From IMG/VR virus record IMGVR_UViG_3300045051_000854, positions 1-34,890 of that record: a DNA stretch of 34,890 bases. One strand, 5' to 3'. The position numbers and the translations under genes were made by a program. The DNA is from a virus. Position 1 is the first letter of the stretch. Each line of letters opens with the position of its first letter. Shown in pieces: positions 8,231 to 14,699 of this stretch. The notes beneath the pieces were generated by a model. It had not been told where the DNA came from and searched no databases. It worked only from the letters and a program-made list of their open reading frames with translations.

Positions 8231-8266
8231 GTTGAGGCCAGGGGTTCGATTCCCCTCACCTCCACC
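8231..8266 (+). other. attP: Candidate attP core: 3' end of a tRNA or tmRNA gene
   Basis: Bases 8240-8264 form a perfect T arm (AGGGG stem, TTCGATT loop, CCCCT) followed by the 3' acceptor strand CACCTCC and an A discriminator, then CC. The 5' part of a tRNA (matching acceptor GGxGGTG, D arm, anticodon arm) is not found upstream, so this is a fragment. Phages that integrate at tRNA or tmRNA genes carry exactly such a 3' end so that the host gene is restored. T at acceptor position 70 would fit a G3-U70 pair, as in tRNA-Ala or tmRNA, but the identity is open. It lies 110 bp before the integrase gene. The exact ends of the crossover core cannot be set from this sequence alone. Confidence 0.78.
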
Positions 8267-8282
8267 CGAATAGCACCAGCTC

Positions 8283-8317
8283 AGAGGCCCTATCCGCACT
8301 CAGCGGGTAGGGCCTCT
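8283..8317 (+). terminator. Strong hairpin downstream of the tRNA fragment
   Basis: Fifteen-base arms (AGAGGCCCTATCCGC and GCGGGTAGGGCCTCT) pair with a single G-T wobble and a 5-nt loop, followed by a short TTTC. It resembles an intrinsic terminator. It sits just after the tRNA fragment and may end tRNA transcription after integration or insulate the integrase from the host gene. Confidence 0.65.
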
Positions 8318-8326
8318 TTCGCGTCA

Positions 8327-8345
8327 TGTGGCCGAAAATGTGGCC
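8327..8345 (+). repeat. Right pair of TGTGGCC repeats (candidate integrase arm sites)
   Basis: Two copies of TGTGGCC at 8327-8333 and 8339-8345, 12 bp apart, in the same orientation and with nearly the same flanks (A before, GAA after) as the left pair at 8120-8137. The pair lies between the hairpin and the integrase start, so binding here could also regulate integrase expression. Confidence 0.6.
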
Positions 8346-8377
8346 GAACGCACACCCGTTTGTCAGACTCCCGACGC

Positions 8378-9490
8378 ATGGGGACCATGAACGAACGCTC
8401 ACCGGGGGTGTGGCAGCTGCGCGCAGACCTGCCGGCCGATGCGATCACCGGCCAGCGCCGGCGGGTGACCGAGACGTTCCATGGCGGCAAGCGCGCCGCC
8501 GCCGACCGGCTCCGCGAGCTCGAGGTCGAGGCCCGTGGTGGCCGCCGACGCAAGGACGTCACCTTGGCGGTGGCCATCAACTCATGGCGTGACCAAGCTG
8601 ATCACGCGCCGGCGACTGCAGCGAACTACGACCGGGCTGTCGCCACGCTGCCGGCGCACCTGCGACGGACCCCGGTTGGCCAACTGGACGCCAAGGTCCT
8701 GCGCACGTTCGTCGACCGCGTCGTCGTCGAGCACAACGCCCACCGCGGCCGCCTCGTCCACGCCCTCCTGTCGGGCGCGCTGCGGCACGCCTGGGAGCAG
8801 GAGTGGATCCAGTCGAACCCCATGGCACGCGTCCGGGTGCCGCCCGTCGACGCACGCTCGAGCACCACCCCCGACGCGCATGCCGTGCTGCAGCTCCTCG
8901 ATCTGGTCCGCGACGATCTCGAGCTCCACGCCTGGCTCCTGTGCCTCGTCGATCTCGGCGCTCGCCGCGGTGAGGTCCTCGCCCTGCGTTGGTCGGCGCT
9001 CGATCTTGACGCCGGCAAGGTCCGCATCCGCTCGGCGCTCGACCCGGTGCTCCACACCGAGAAGGACCCTAAGGCCCGCCAGAAGCGCACCGTCGCCATC
9101 GGGCCGGCGACGGTCGCAGCGCTACGCAGGTGGCGTGCAGCGACCCGAGAGCGGGCCCTCGCCGTGGGTGTCCGGCTCGTGGACGACCCGTTCGTGTTCA
9201 TGGCGCCGACCGACTTCACGGGCGCCTCACCGTGGCGACCCGATCTCGGCACACGCAGGTTCCGACGTCTCGCAGATCAGGTCGGCCTCGACGATGTCCG
9301 CCAGCACGACCTCCGTCACCACGTCGCAAGCGAGCTCCTCGCCGCCGGCGTCGACCCGAAGACGGTCGCTGGCCGGCTTGGCCACACCCGGGTGGCCACC
9401 ACCACCGATCTGTACGCGAGCGCCCTGCCGGCCCCAGACCGGGTGGCGGCCGAGATCCTCGCTGGCCTCCACACTCGCGGGTCCCAATAG
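8378..9490 (+). CDS. int: Tyrosine integrase
   Basis: 370 residues from ATG 8378; ATG 8387 is an alternative. It inserts the phage genome at attB and, with an excisionase, removes it. Residues 1-60 resemble an AP2-like arm-binding domain (GVWQLRADLP, then KRAAADRLRELE). Residues about 65-150 are the SAM-like core-binding domain, and 165-365 the catalytic domain. The catalytic set is visible: LGARRGEVLALRW (R196 or R197), H310-DLR-313, LGH (H336) and the nucleophile Y346. Length is normal for the family. It is separated from the repressor by accessory genes, and attP lies just upstream. Confidence 0.95.
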   Translation: MGTMNERSPGVWQLRADLPADAITGQRRRVTETFHGGKRAAADRLRELEVEARGGRRRKDVTLAVAINSWRDQADHAPATAANYDRAVATLPAHLRRTPVGQLDAKVLRTFVDRVVVEHNAHRGRLVHALLSGALRHAWEQEWIQSNPMARVRVPPVDARSSTTPDAHAVLQLLDLVRDDLELHAWLLCLVDLGARRGEVLALRWSALDLDAGKVRIRSALDPVLHTEKDPKARQKRTVAIGPATVAALRRWRAATRERALAVGVRLVDDPFVFMAPTDFTGASPWRPDLGTRRFRRLADQVGLDDVRQHDLRHHVASELLAAGVDPKTVAGRLGHTRVATTTDLYASALPAPDRVAAEILAGLHTRGSQ

Positions 9491-9498
9491 TTATTGGG
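9483..9498. promoter_or_regulatory. Perfect 16-bp palindrome over the integrase stop codon
   Basis: CCCAATA, a 2-base centre, then TATTGGG; the TAG stop of the integrase lies inside it. A 2-nt loop is too tight for a good RNA hairpin, so a DNA-binding site for a dimeric protein is more likely than a terminator. What binds it is unknown. Confidence 0.4.
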
Positions 9499-9545
9499 TC
9501 GCATCGTGTGGTGCTTGGACAGTGCTGCGGGTATCAGATTGCGCC

Positions 9546-9571
9546 GTGACAGATTGATCCGACTGTGTCAC
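9546..9571. promoter_or_regulatory. Inverted repeat GTGACA-N14-TGTCAC upstream of the accessory genes
   Basis: Two 6-bp half sites in inverted orientation, in the 138-bp gap between integrase and the gene at 9629. Spacing places the half sites about two helical turns apart. It could be an operator for the accessory genes. No convincing -35/-10 pair was found in the gap. Confidence 0.35.
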
Positions 9572-9628
9572 GATGAACGCAAGTCAGCGTCCGAGTGGCC
9601 GCAATCGTGCCGAGGGGGCACCGAAAGA

Positions 9629-9940
9629 ATGACAGCAGCAACCCTGCCCGAGATCGTTGAAGAAGCGCAGCAGCAGCCAAGTCTTGTGATTGATCAGATC
9701 ATCGGTCGGCTCGGCGAAGGTGATCGTCAGGAGTTCATCACGGGGCTGAGTGAGCGCCTGGTGTGTGACGTTGCTGATGCGCAACGCTGGCTGGGATCGT
9801 GGCTGATCTCCACGCTGCTTGCCGACAGCGTCACCTTCAGAGCACAGGACGATGCTGCTGAGAAGCTCATCGCCGCCGGCCAGCTGGGTGACGGCATCAC
9901 TCATGCCGAGCTCCTCGCTCGCTACGGCCGTTCGCTCTGA
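9629..9940 (+). CDS. Unknown accessory protein
   Basis: 103 residues, ATG 9629 with a GAGGGGG stretch upstream. Mostly helical and acidic (LPEIVEEAQQQPS, GEGDRQEFITGLSERL). No domain recognised. It lies in the block between integrase and repressor, where prophage cargo is usual, and ends 13 bp before the next gene, so the two may form a pair. A longer in-frame extension upstream to 9494 has no ribosome site and is not used. Confidence 0.6.
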   Translation: MTAATLPEIVEEAQQQPSLVIDQIIGRLGEGDRQEFITGLSERLVCDVADAQRWLGSWLISTLLADSVTFRAQDDAAEKLIAAGQLGDGITHAELLARYGRSL

Positions 9941-9952
9941 TCGCCGAGCTTC

Positions 9953-10270
9953 GTGGCTCCGGCCGACAACCCATTCGTTTGGCGCTGGGCGAACGAGCAG
10001 GTCTTGACGTGGCGCCTCGACACGCTTGCCGATGAGGAGTACTTCGATGAGATGCTCCTCGCGTTGGGTGCGATCATCATGGATCCAGACGACCCCGATT
10101 GGGTGCAGCCGCTAAGGGGCGACTTCCACCACCCGGACCATTTCCTTGCCACCCTGCCGGCGGGCTGGTTCCTCGTCTTCACCAAGGCGTGGAGTGGGAA
10201 ACCTCCAACGGTCGGTCATCCACAGCTCGTGGTGCACGCCTTCTACAACATCGACGAGCTGCTGGGCTGA
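9953..10270 (+). CDS. Unknown accessory protein
   Basis: 105 residues, GTG 9953. Rich in Trp and Asp in the first half (FVWRWANEQVLTWRLD, MDPDDPDWVQPL) with a C-terminal WFLVFTKAW beta-like segment. Not recognised. It follows 13 bp after the previous gene. The direct repeat that brackets hicAB begins about 30 bp after its stop. Confidence 0.6.
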   Translation: MAPADNPFVWRWANEQVLTWRLDTLADEEYFDEMLLALGAIIMDPDDPDWVQPLRGDFHHPDHFLATLPAGWFLVFTKAWSGKPPTVGHPQLVVHAFYNIDELLG

Positions 10271-10300
10271 GGCGCGGCGCTGGCCGGGACCGACTTCGAA

Positions 10301-10350
10301 GGCCTGCCCGGGCGGCGGGGGTGGGTGGCGAATTCGCGCACGGCGGCATC
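10301..10350 (+). repeat. Left direct repeat bracketing hicAB
   Basis: About 50 bp similar to 10896-10946. The last 25 bases (GTGGCGAA, T or C, TCGCGCACGGCGGCATC) differ at one position, and the first half is less well kept. This copy lies between the stop of the gene at 9953 and hicA. Read on the minus strand both copies encode DAAVREFATHPRRP, so they may be remnants of one duplicated gene end. Confidence 0.7.
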
Positions 10351-10357
10351 CCCGTCG

Positions 10358-10543
10358 ATGAAGGCCAAGGATCTGTTGAGGGTGCTGTCGGCAGCGCCTC
10401 TCGGCTACACCGTCGTGCGTCAGAACGGGAGCCACAAGATCCTCGTTTCCGATCGTCACCCCCGACTGGTCTTCTCGTTTCATGACAGCGCCACCGTTGC
10501 TCCGGGGGTCGTCAAGAAGGTCCTCACGAAGAAGTGGGGCTAG
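10358..10543 (+). CDS. hicA: HicA-type toxin (mRNA interferase)
   Basis: 61 residues from ATG 10358; a GTG at 10325 would add 11 residues lying in the repeat. The family pattern is clear: MKAKDLLRVL, a GYTVVRQNGSHKIL segment with the catalytic His of the GSH motif (H26), a second strand around LVFSFH, and a terminal VVKKVLTKKW. HicA toxins have a double-stranded-RNA-binding-like fold and cleave mRNA; the partner neutralises them. Length is normal. The pair with the next gene suggests stabilisation of the prophage or anti-phage defence. Confidence 0.85.
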   Translation: MKAKDLLRVLSAAPLGYTVVRQNGSHKILVSDRHPRLVFSFHDSATVAPGVVKKVLTKKWG

Positions 10544-10576
10544 CCGAAGCCGACGCCAGGCGGTTACTGTGAACAC

Positions 10577-10894
10577 ATGAGCGGAGCAGCAAGGACGATC
10601 GACGTCGCGTATGTCGTAGAGGTCGTCGATGACGGTCTGGCCGTGGCGGCGATCAGTGATGACCTGCCTGGCTATTACGCGTTCGGTGGTTCGATCGAGG
10701 AGTGCCGGAACCTCGTCGGCGAGTACCTGGCGGCGCAGAATCCCACTGCTCAGATTGGTCGCGAGGTGTTGCTCGACGCAGACGAGAACCCTGTGTCGTG
10801 CGTGGGAGGTTTCTGGCTCGACAGTGAGCGCTTCGACCCTGGTGCCGCTCATCCCGTTGCTGCGAACGATCCTCGTGTCCTCATCGAGCGCTGA
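10577..10894 (+). CDS. hicB: HicB-like antitoxin
   Basis: 105 residues. The N-terminal 50 residues (YVVEVVDDGLAVAAISDDLPGYYAFGGSIEECRNLV) show the partial RNase-H-like fold of HicB: a beta strand, an acidic turn and a helix after a GxS/E step. The C-terminal part has no obvious HTH, so it may regulate poorly or bind DNA in another way. It follows hicA by 33 bp. A TACTGT box ends 6 nt before ATG, which would give a leaderless transcript for the antitoxin alone and allow it to be made in excess of the toxin. Confidence 0.75.
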   Translation: MSGAARTIDVAYVVEVVDDGLAVAAISDDLPGYYAFGGSIEECRNLVGEYLAAQNPTAQIGREVLLDADENPVSCVGGFWLDSERFDPGAAHPVAANDPRVLIER

Positions 10895-10895
10895 C

Positions 10896-10946
10896 GGCCG
10901 GCCGGGGCCGGCGAGGGTGCGTGGCGAACTCGCGCACGGCGGCATC
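10896..10946 (+). repeat. Right direct repeat bracketing hicAB
   Basis: Partner of 10301-10350, beginning just after the hicB stop. Beyond it the minus-strand frame stays open up to 11099 (ending in AELAAGPVFLDAAVREF), so this copy may be the better-preserved end of an old gene. Confidence 0.7.
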
Positions 10947-11390
10947 GAGGAAGACGGGCCCCGCGGCGAGCTCGGCGATCGGGTTGGGGAAGGCGCTCGA
11001 GGCGGTGAGCGCGTGCGCAGTTTCCGCGTGCGGATGCGGCAGTGGAGAAGCGACAGCGGCCTGCACACCGACTTCGAGGTCGAGTCTGTTCTGGAACACA
11101 TCCCTGCGGCTCGTCCCGTTCCTCTGCCGTTCACAGACGAGGATCCGCCGTCAGCACACCAAGGATGACCGAGCGCCGGCGTCGCGGTCGGGGCGTGGCT
11201 ACCTCTGCCGGCGTAGCCCAACCCCGCGACACCCTCCGACCAGACTGGCTGCAATCCGTGGGCCGCTGGACGCCGACGGTAGAGGTGGCACGAACGGGAA
11301 ACGGGGAAGCACAGATGTCGTCGCACGAGGGTGAAGGGGAGCGCACTGCCGATCAGCTGCGGAGCGAGCTCGACCGGGTGATGCTGCGAA
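10947..11390. other. Stretch without a confident gene
   Basis: About 440 bp between hicB and the repressor. Short frames exist on both strands. One is a minus-strand frame to 11099 that may be a gene remnant. Another is a plus-strand frame from ATG 11315 (with GGGGAAG upstream, starting MSSHEGEGERTADQL) that would run 140 bp into the repressor on the opposite strand. Neither is convincing. No RNA gene or clear repeat beyond the one at 10896-10946 was seen. Confidence 0.4.
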
Positions 11391-11780
11391 TCACCCTTCG
11401 GCTGGACGCACTTGACGCCGCAAACGCTCCAGCTCGGCACCCTGCAGCGCGACTACTGCGGCCAGTTGGTCGACCTTCACCGCCAGATCCAGAACCCTGC
11501 GCAGTGCTTCGGCTTCGCCGGCGAGCTGGCTGAGCTGCTCCTCGAGGGCCACAAGCCGATCTGCGAAATCCGCTTCATTGGTGTAGCCGAAGATGGCCAG
11601 GACGGCTCCGCCAGCTTCGAGGGCTTCGTCGATTGCCTGGGCAGTACGGCGTCGCGGCGTGTACTTGTCCGTCTCCCATTGGGTGACCGCTGTGGGATGA
11701 CGCCCGATCGCCTTGGCCAACTTCTGCTGCGACACCCCACGACTGCGCCGGAGTGTCTGAAGCTGCTCCCCAGGGGTCAC
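11391..11780 (-). CDS. HTH repressor of lysogeny (candidate)
   Basis: 129 residues on the minus strand, GTG start at 11780. Residues about 3-55 are a Cro/CI-type helix-turn-helix (VSQQKLAKAIGRHPTAVTQW is the recognition region). Residues about 75-129 are a Leu-rich coiled coil likely to mediate dimerisation. There is no peptidase-like C-terminal domain, so SOS-type self-cleavage is not expected. It is divergent from a second HTH gene across a 102-bp region with palindromes, which is the normal immunity switch. A TACGGT box at plus 11788-11793 sits 7 nt before the GTG, suggesting a leaderless transcript. Confidence 0.82.
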   Translation of the reverse strand: MTPGEQLQTLRRSRGVSQQKLAKAIGRHPTAVTQWETDKYTPRRRTAQAIDEALEAGGAVLAIFGYTNEADFADRLVALEEQLSQLAGEAEALRRVLDLAVKVDQLAAVVALQGAELERLRRQVRPAEG

Positions 11781-11882
11781 GTTGCAAACCGTAACCGCTG
11801 GTCAGAGCGCCCGAAATAGTTTGGCTATTCTATGTAGTTTGCCTCTTGCGGAGGGGTACTGAGTTATGCCATAGTTCGGGCC
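11781..11882. promoter_or_regulatory. Divergent switch region with candidate operators
   Basis: 102 bp between the two HTH genes, more AT-rich than its surroundings. It contains the palindrome AATAG-N5-CTATT (11815-11829), a direct repeat of TAGTTTG(G/C)C (11817 and 11835), and TATG-C-CATA (11865-11873). The rightward gene has CATAGT (11870-11875) 7 nt before its GTG; the leftward gene has TACGGT (11788-11793) 7 nt before its GTG. The palindromes would let a repressor cover one or both promoters. Which protein binds where is inferred. Confidence 0.65.
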
Positions 11883-12140
11883 GTGGTTATCAGAGTAGGC
11901 AACGATCCGATGGAGCTGGCGATTCGCCGGCGGCAGGGTGTGGCGATCAAGAAGGTCCGCCTGTTGCGTGGCATGGCGATCGCCGAGCTGGCTGAGCGCG
12001 TCGGTGTCACGCCGAGTGCGGTGTCGCACTGGGAGAACGGCCGGTGGTCGCCCCGTCAGGCGCAGCAGGTGAAGATCGCCAGGGCGCTCGAGGTGCCGTG
12101 GTCGACCCTGTTCGACCTCGATGCTGAGGCGTCGATCTGA
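11883..12140 (+). CDS. Cro-like HTH protein
   Basis: 85 residues from GTG 11883; ATG 11910 (MELAIRRRQG) is an alternative start. Residues about 20-75 form an HTH of the Cro/CI type (MAIAELAERVGVTPSAVSHW, then NGRWSPRQ). It is first in the rightward early operon and divergent from the repressor, so it is probably the lytic-switch counterpart. Its stop overlaps the next start (TGATGG). Confidence 0.82.
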   Translation: MVIRVGNDPMELAIRRRQGVAIKKVRLLRGMAIAELAERVGVTPSAVSHWENGRWSPRQAQQVKIARALEVPWSTLFDLDAEASI

Positions 12141-12403
12141 TGGCTGCGCATCTGGATTGCTTCCGGTTCCTGACGCGTGCGAACCGGAACGCGGTACGTC
12201 GCGGCTACCGGGGGGACCGGCGTCCGGGCACTCTTGTTGGTGGCCGGCCGGTCGATCGGTCGGACAAGATGTCGAAGCGTGACGCTCGCCGTCGCGCGGA
12301 CTGGCGGATCCTGTGTCTGCTCGACGATCAGCTCGAGCAGGCCGGCTATGGGGCCGAGGTGTCGCCGGGCAACCCGACTGGTGTGCCGGGTGGTGTGCGG
12401 TGA
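12140..12403 (+). CDS. Small basic protein, unknown
   Basis: 87 residues, ATG overlapping the previous TGA. Very Arg-rich (RGYRGDRRPG, KRDARRRADWR), so nucleic-acid contact is possible. The C-terminal 25 residues are Gly/Pro-rich. Not recognised. It overlaps the next gene by GTGA. Confidence 0.55.
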   Translation: MAAHLDCFRFLTRANRNAVRRGYRGDRRPGTLVGGRPVDRSDKMSKRDARRRADWRILCLLDDQLEQAGYGAEVSPGNPTGVPGGVR

Positions 12404-12717
12404 GCCTGGAGCGGGTGTTGCGTGGCGAGCTCGGCCGCCTGGTCGATGGGTTGGCGTCTGATCCTCAGGTGCCGGCGGCTGCGTTGTGGGCGTTGCCGGA
12501 TCAGCGGATGGACTTGTGGGCGGAGTCGTTACGCGCGGCGGTGATGGGCTGGTTCGTGGACAACCGGCTGGTGTCGGTCCCTCAGTGGGTGGACTGCGCG
12601 ACGTGCGGCCGGAAGCGGTCGGCGGTGTGGTCGTTGGACGCGTGGGTGTGCGACGGGTGTGGCGACGAGTGGTTCCCGACGGAGCCGGAGATCGAGTTGA
12701 TGGAGGTGGCCGGGTGA
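12400..12717 (+). CDS. Small zinc-ribbon protein
   Basis: 105 residues, GTG start overlapping the previous stop. The N-terminal 60 residues are helical. The C-terminal part has CATC (66, 69) and CDGC (84, 87), a four-cysteine zinc ribbon with a 14-residue spacer. Early phage proteins with such ribbons often bind DNA or RNA polymerase, but no specific role is visible. Confidence 0.65.
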   Translation: MSLERVLRGELGRLVDGLASDPQVPAAALWALPDQRMDLWAESLRAAVMGWFVDNRLVSVPQWVDCATCGRKRSAVWSLDAWVCDGCGDEWFPTEPEIELMEVAG

Positions 12718-12899
12718 ACCCGTATCACCGGTTGTTCGACCGTCAGGACGACGTCGCCGAGCACGCGACCGAGTTGTCGTTGGGGATGGCCATCCCGTAT
12801 CGGGATGAGCCGCCGGCCGAGGGGATGGTGTGCGATCACCGTGCCCGCCAGCTGGTCGATGAAGCCCGCCGTGCACGGGTGCCAGGGGAGGGGCTGTGA
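12714..12899 (+). CDS. Small unknown protein
   Basis: 61 residues, GTG start and stop overlapping both neighbours. Mixed charge, with a C-terminal amphipathic helix (ARQLVDEARRARVP). Not recognised; the coupled overlaps support translation. Confidence 0.55.
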   Translation: MNPYHRLFDRQDDVAEHATELSLGMAIPYRDEPPAEGMVCDHRARQLVDEARRARVPGEGL

Positions 12900-13165
12900 G
12901 TCGTCAGGAGGAGCTGATCCCGAAGCCGACGATGTGTTGGGAGTGCCTGCGTCGCTCACCGAACGTGGGGCCCAGGTTCGATCATCCGGTGCGGGTGCGT
13001 TACTCGTCGGGCGGTCGGGTCGGGTTGCGGTCGTTCTGTGACGAGCATGCCGACCTGGCGCCGGAGTTCGTCGCTGGTGTGCGCAATGACCCGTCTGGTG
13101 CGCTCCTCGAGGTGGTCGGCCTGCCGGTCGACGAGCGTCCGCTCCTTCGGCTGGTGGGCTCATGA
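12896..13165 (+). CDS. Small Cys/His protein, unknown
   Basis: 89 residues, GTG start overlapping the previous stop. CWEC (C14, C17) with FCDEH (C49, H52) forms a possible C-C-C-H zinc site that resembles short treble-clef or HNH-less zinc proteins. The C-terminal half is acidic and hydrophobic. Function unknown. Confidence 0.6.
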   Translation: MSRQEELIPKPTMCWECLRRSPNVGPRFDHPVRVRYSSGGRVGLRSFCDEHADLAPEFVAGVRNDPSGALLEVVGLPVDERPLLRLVGS

Positions 13166-13587
13166 ACTGGAACGCCATGGACACAGACGAGCCCCAGGGA
13201 GCCGGTGTGGCGGCCCTGGCTGAAGACCTCGAGGAACGTCTCGCTGAGTACTTCAACGAGGAGTTCGATCTGACCGGCGGGTCGACACCTCGTCTCACGA
13301 TTACACGCCGGGCGCTCGCCCATGAGCTGGCCAGCACCTACCCGCTGAGTGCCCTGTTGGACGGCCTTGTCCTGGCCGGCGACGAGCTGCGGTCACGTCA
13401 GCGTCAGCGCAGCCAGGCCGAGGTGGATGCCGGGCAGATTGTCGCCCTGCGACGGGCTGTGTGTGAGCTCTACGACGAGCTCAGCCACCGGTCGGCGCCG
13501 CCGATCGACGCGTACGTGTCGGACCCTGCGGCGCTGTTCGTTGCGCAACTGGCGCTGGAAGACCGCGCGAAGGGTGACCGCTCATGA
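13162..13587 (+). CDS. Helical unknown protein
   Basis: 141 residues, ATG 13162 overlapping the preceding stop. Mostly alpha-helical and acidic in the first 40 residues (LAEDLEERLAEYFNEEF), then a central helical section with many Arg and Gln. No motif recognised. Confidence 0.6.
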   Translation: MNWNAMDTDEPQGAGVAALAEDLEERLAEYFNEEFDLTGGSTPRLTITRRALAHELASTYPLSALLDGLVLAGDELRSRQRQRSQAEVDAGQIVALRRAVCELYDELSHRSAPPIDAYVSDPAALFVAQLALEDRAKGDRS

Positions 13588-13733
13588 TGTGGGTCAGGTT
13601 CGTGGTCCTCGCTGCGCTGGTCGCGGTGCTGGCCGGTGTCCTGACGGGCGCGGGCTCAGCAGTGCTCGCGGTGGTCCTCGCTGTGGGCATGGTCGTCGTT
13701 CTTCGTGGCGAGTTCGCTGGTGGTCGCTGGTGA
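13584..13733 (+). CDS. Small membrane protein
   Basis: 49 residues, overlapping both neighbours (ATGA, GTGA); ATG 13587 is an alternative start. Two hydrophobic segments joined by a Gly-rich turn (VLTGAGSAVLAV), with a short polar C-terminus. It is a candidate membrane effector expressed early; no known family. Confidence 0.55.
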   Translation: MMWVRFVVLAALVAVLAGVLTGAGSAVLAVVLAVGMVVVLRGEFAGGRW

Positions 13734-13963
13734 GCGGCCGTCGGGTGGTCGAGCCGGTGCCGGTGCATCTGATGCCGGCGTTGACCCCGGCGCAGGTCGG
13801 GTCGCTGTGCGGCGGGTTGTCCGAGGACTCGGTTCGTCGGCTGATCTCGAAGGGTGTGCTGCGGACGGTTCCGCACTCGCAGTACACGCTGATCGCCCGG
13901 GCCGAAGTCGATCGCTGGTTGACGTCCAACCTCGATCGGGAGCGTCAGGAGGGCGCAGCATGA
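13730..13963 (+). CDS. Excisionase-like MerR/HTH_17 DNA-binding protein
   Basis: 77 residues, GTG overlapping the previous stop. The central part (MPALTPAQVGSLCGGLSEDS, then VRRLISKGVL and the wing PHSQYTLIARAEVDRWL) matches the helix-turn-helix with wing of excisionases and related MerR-like proteins. Such proteins bend DNA at attachment sites and steer integrase towards excision, or act as transcription regulators. It lies in the lytic early operon, away from integrase, which is common in actinophages. Excisionase is the leading guess. Confidence 0.72.
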   Translation: MSGRRVVEPVPVHLMPALTPAQVGSLCGGLSEDSVRRLISKGVLRTVPHSQYTLIARAEVDRWLTSNLDRERQEGAA

Positions 13964-14310
13964 GCAACAGCCAGTTGGTGTTCCCCGCCCGTTCGCACGG
14001 GTCCACCGCCGAGTCGCCATCGTCGACGTGGACGGTGTTGCCGTCGGGTCGAGTCGGGATCGGTGTCCGTGCGGCGGACGAGACGATCGTGGCCTTGCTC
14101 CGCGAGCTCGACCCGGTGGTCGTCGATCAGGAAGTGATCGAGGTGTTCGATGTCGAGCCGACCATCGCCGAGCTGGAGGTGCAGCGCCCGTTCCACGACA
14201 TCCTTCGTTGGCAGGCGCTCGCCGCGGCGCACGGGTGGACGTTGTGGTGGCAGCCGCAGCTGACCCGTGACGGTGGGGTGTGGTCGGTGTTGGCGGAGCG
14301 TGTGTGGTGA
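13960..14310 (+). CDS. Unknown early protein
   Basis: 116 residues, ATG overlapping the preceding TGA. Rich in Val, Glu and Trp, with a middle acidic stretch (ALLRELDPVVVDQEVIEVFD) and Trp clusters near the end (WTLWWQPQL). Not recognised. No cofactor or metal motif. Confidence 0.55.
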   Translation: MSNSQLVFPARSHGSTAESPSSTWTVLPSGRVGIGVRAADETIVALLRELDPVVVDQEVIEVFDVEPTIAELEVQRPFHDILRWQALAAAHGWTLWWQPQLTRDGGVWSVLAERVW

Positions 14311-14699
14311 CGCAGATCAGTGTGCGGGTCCACGCAAAGGGCGACCCGCCGATCGATCGTCCGCCGGTGTTGGGACATGTGCTCCATTCGACGGAGCCGT
14401 TGCAGTTCGTGGTGCTCGAGCCGGGGATGGTGTCGGGCGAACCGTCGGTGATGATCCGAGTCGATGACCAGCGCGCCGCCGGCGTCGGGGTGACGGTCTT
14501 GCTGGAGACCAGCTTGGACAAGCTGATCGCGGCGACGTCATCGCTCGTCGCCCTTGCGGAGTCGAGGTTTGGCTGGACCCGACCAGTGGGTCATGCGACG
14601 TTGATGCCGCCATCTCGCGCTGCACGCAGAGCGATGCTCGAGGCCCTCGTTCGTGAGCTGCGCGAGTGGGACGCTCTCGATGGTGAGGCTGCCGGATGA
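14307..14699 (+). CDS. Unknown early protein
   Basis: 130 residues, GTG overlapping the previous stop. The first half looks beta-rich (VLHSTEPLQFVVLEPGM), the second half helical, ending in an Arg-rich amphipathic helix (RAARRAMLEALVREL). Not recognised. Confidence 0.55.
   Translation: MTQISVRVHAKGDPPIDRPPVLGHVLHSTEPLQFVVLEPGMVSGEPSVMIRVDDQRAAGVGVTVLLETSLDKLIAATSSLVALAESRFGWTRPVGHATLMPPSRAARRAMLEALVRELREWDALDGEAAG

Noticed and set aside
8086-8265. N-terminal extension of the minus-strand membrane protein (MEVRGIEPLAST)
   Set aside because: This is the antisense reading of the tRNA 3' end, a well-known false translation. The true start is ATG at 8083-8085.
8174-8266. A full tRNA ending at 8266
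   Set aside because: The T arm and 3' acceptor are perfect, but no matching 5' acceptor strand, D arm or anticodon arm could be folded upstream.
9494-9628. Upstream extension of the gene at 9629
   Set aside because: No ribosome site, Cys/Arg-rich composition, and it would overlap both palindromic sites after integrase.
11315-11533. Plus-strand small gene starting MSSHEGEGERTADQL
   Set aside because: Its first 25 codons look plausible with a GGGGAAG upstream, but it would run 140 bp into the repressor gene on the other strand and loses good composition there.
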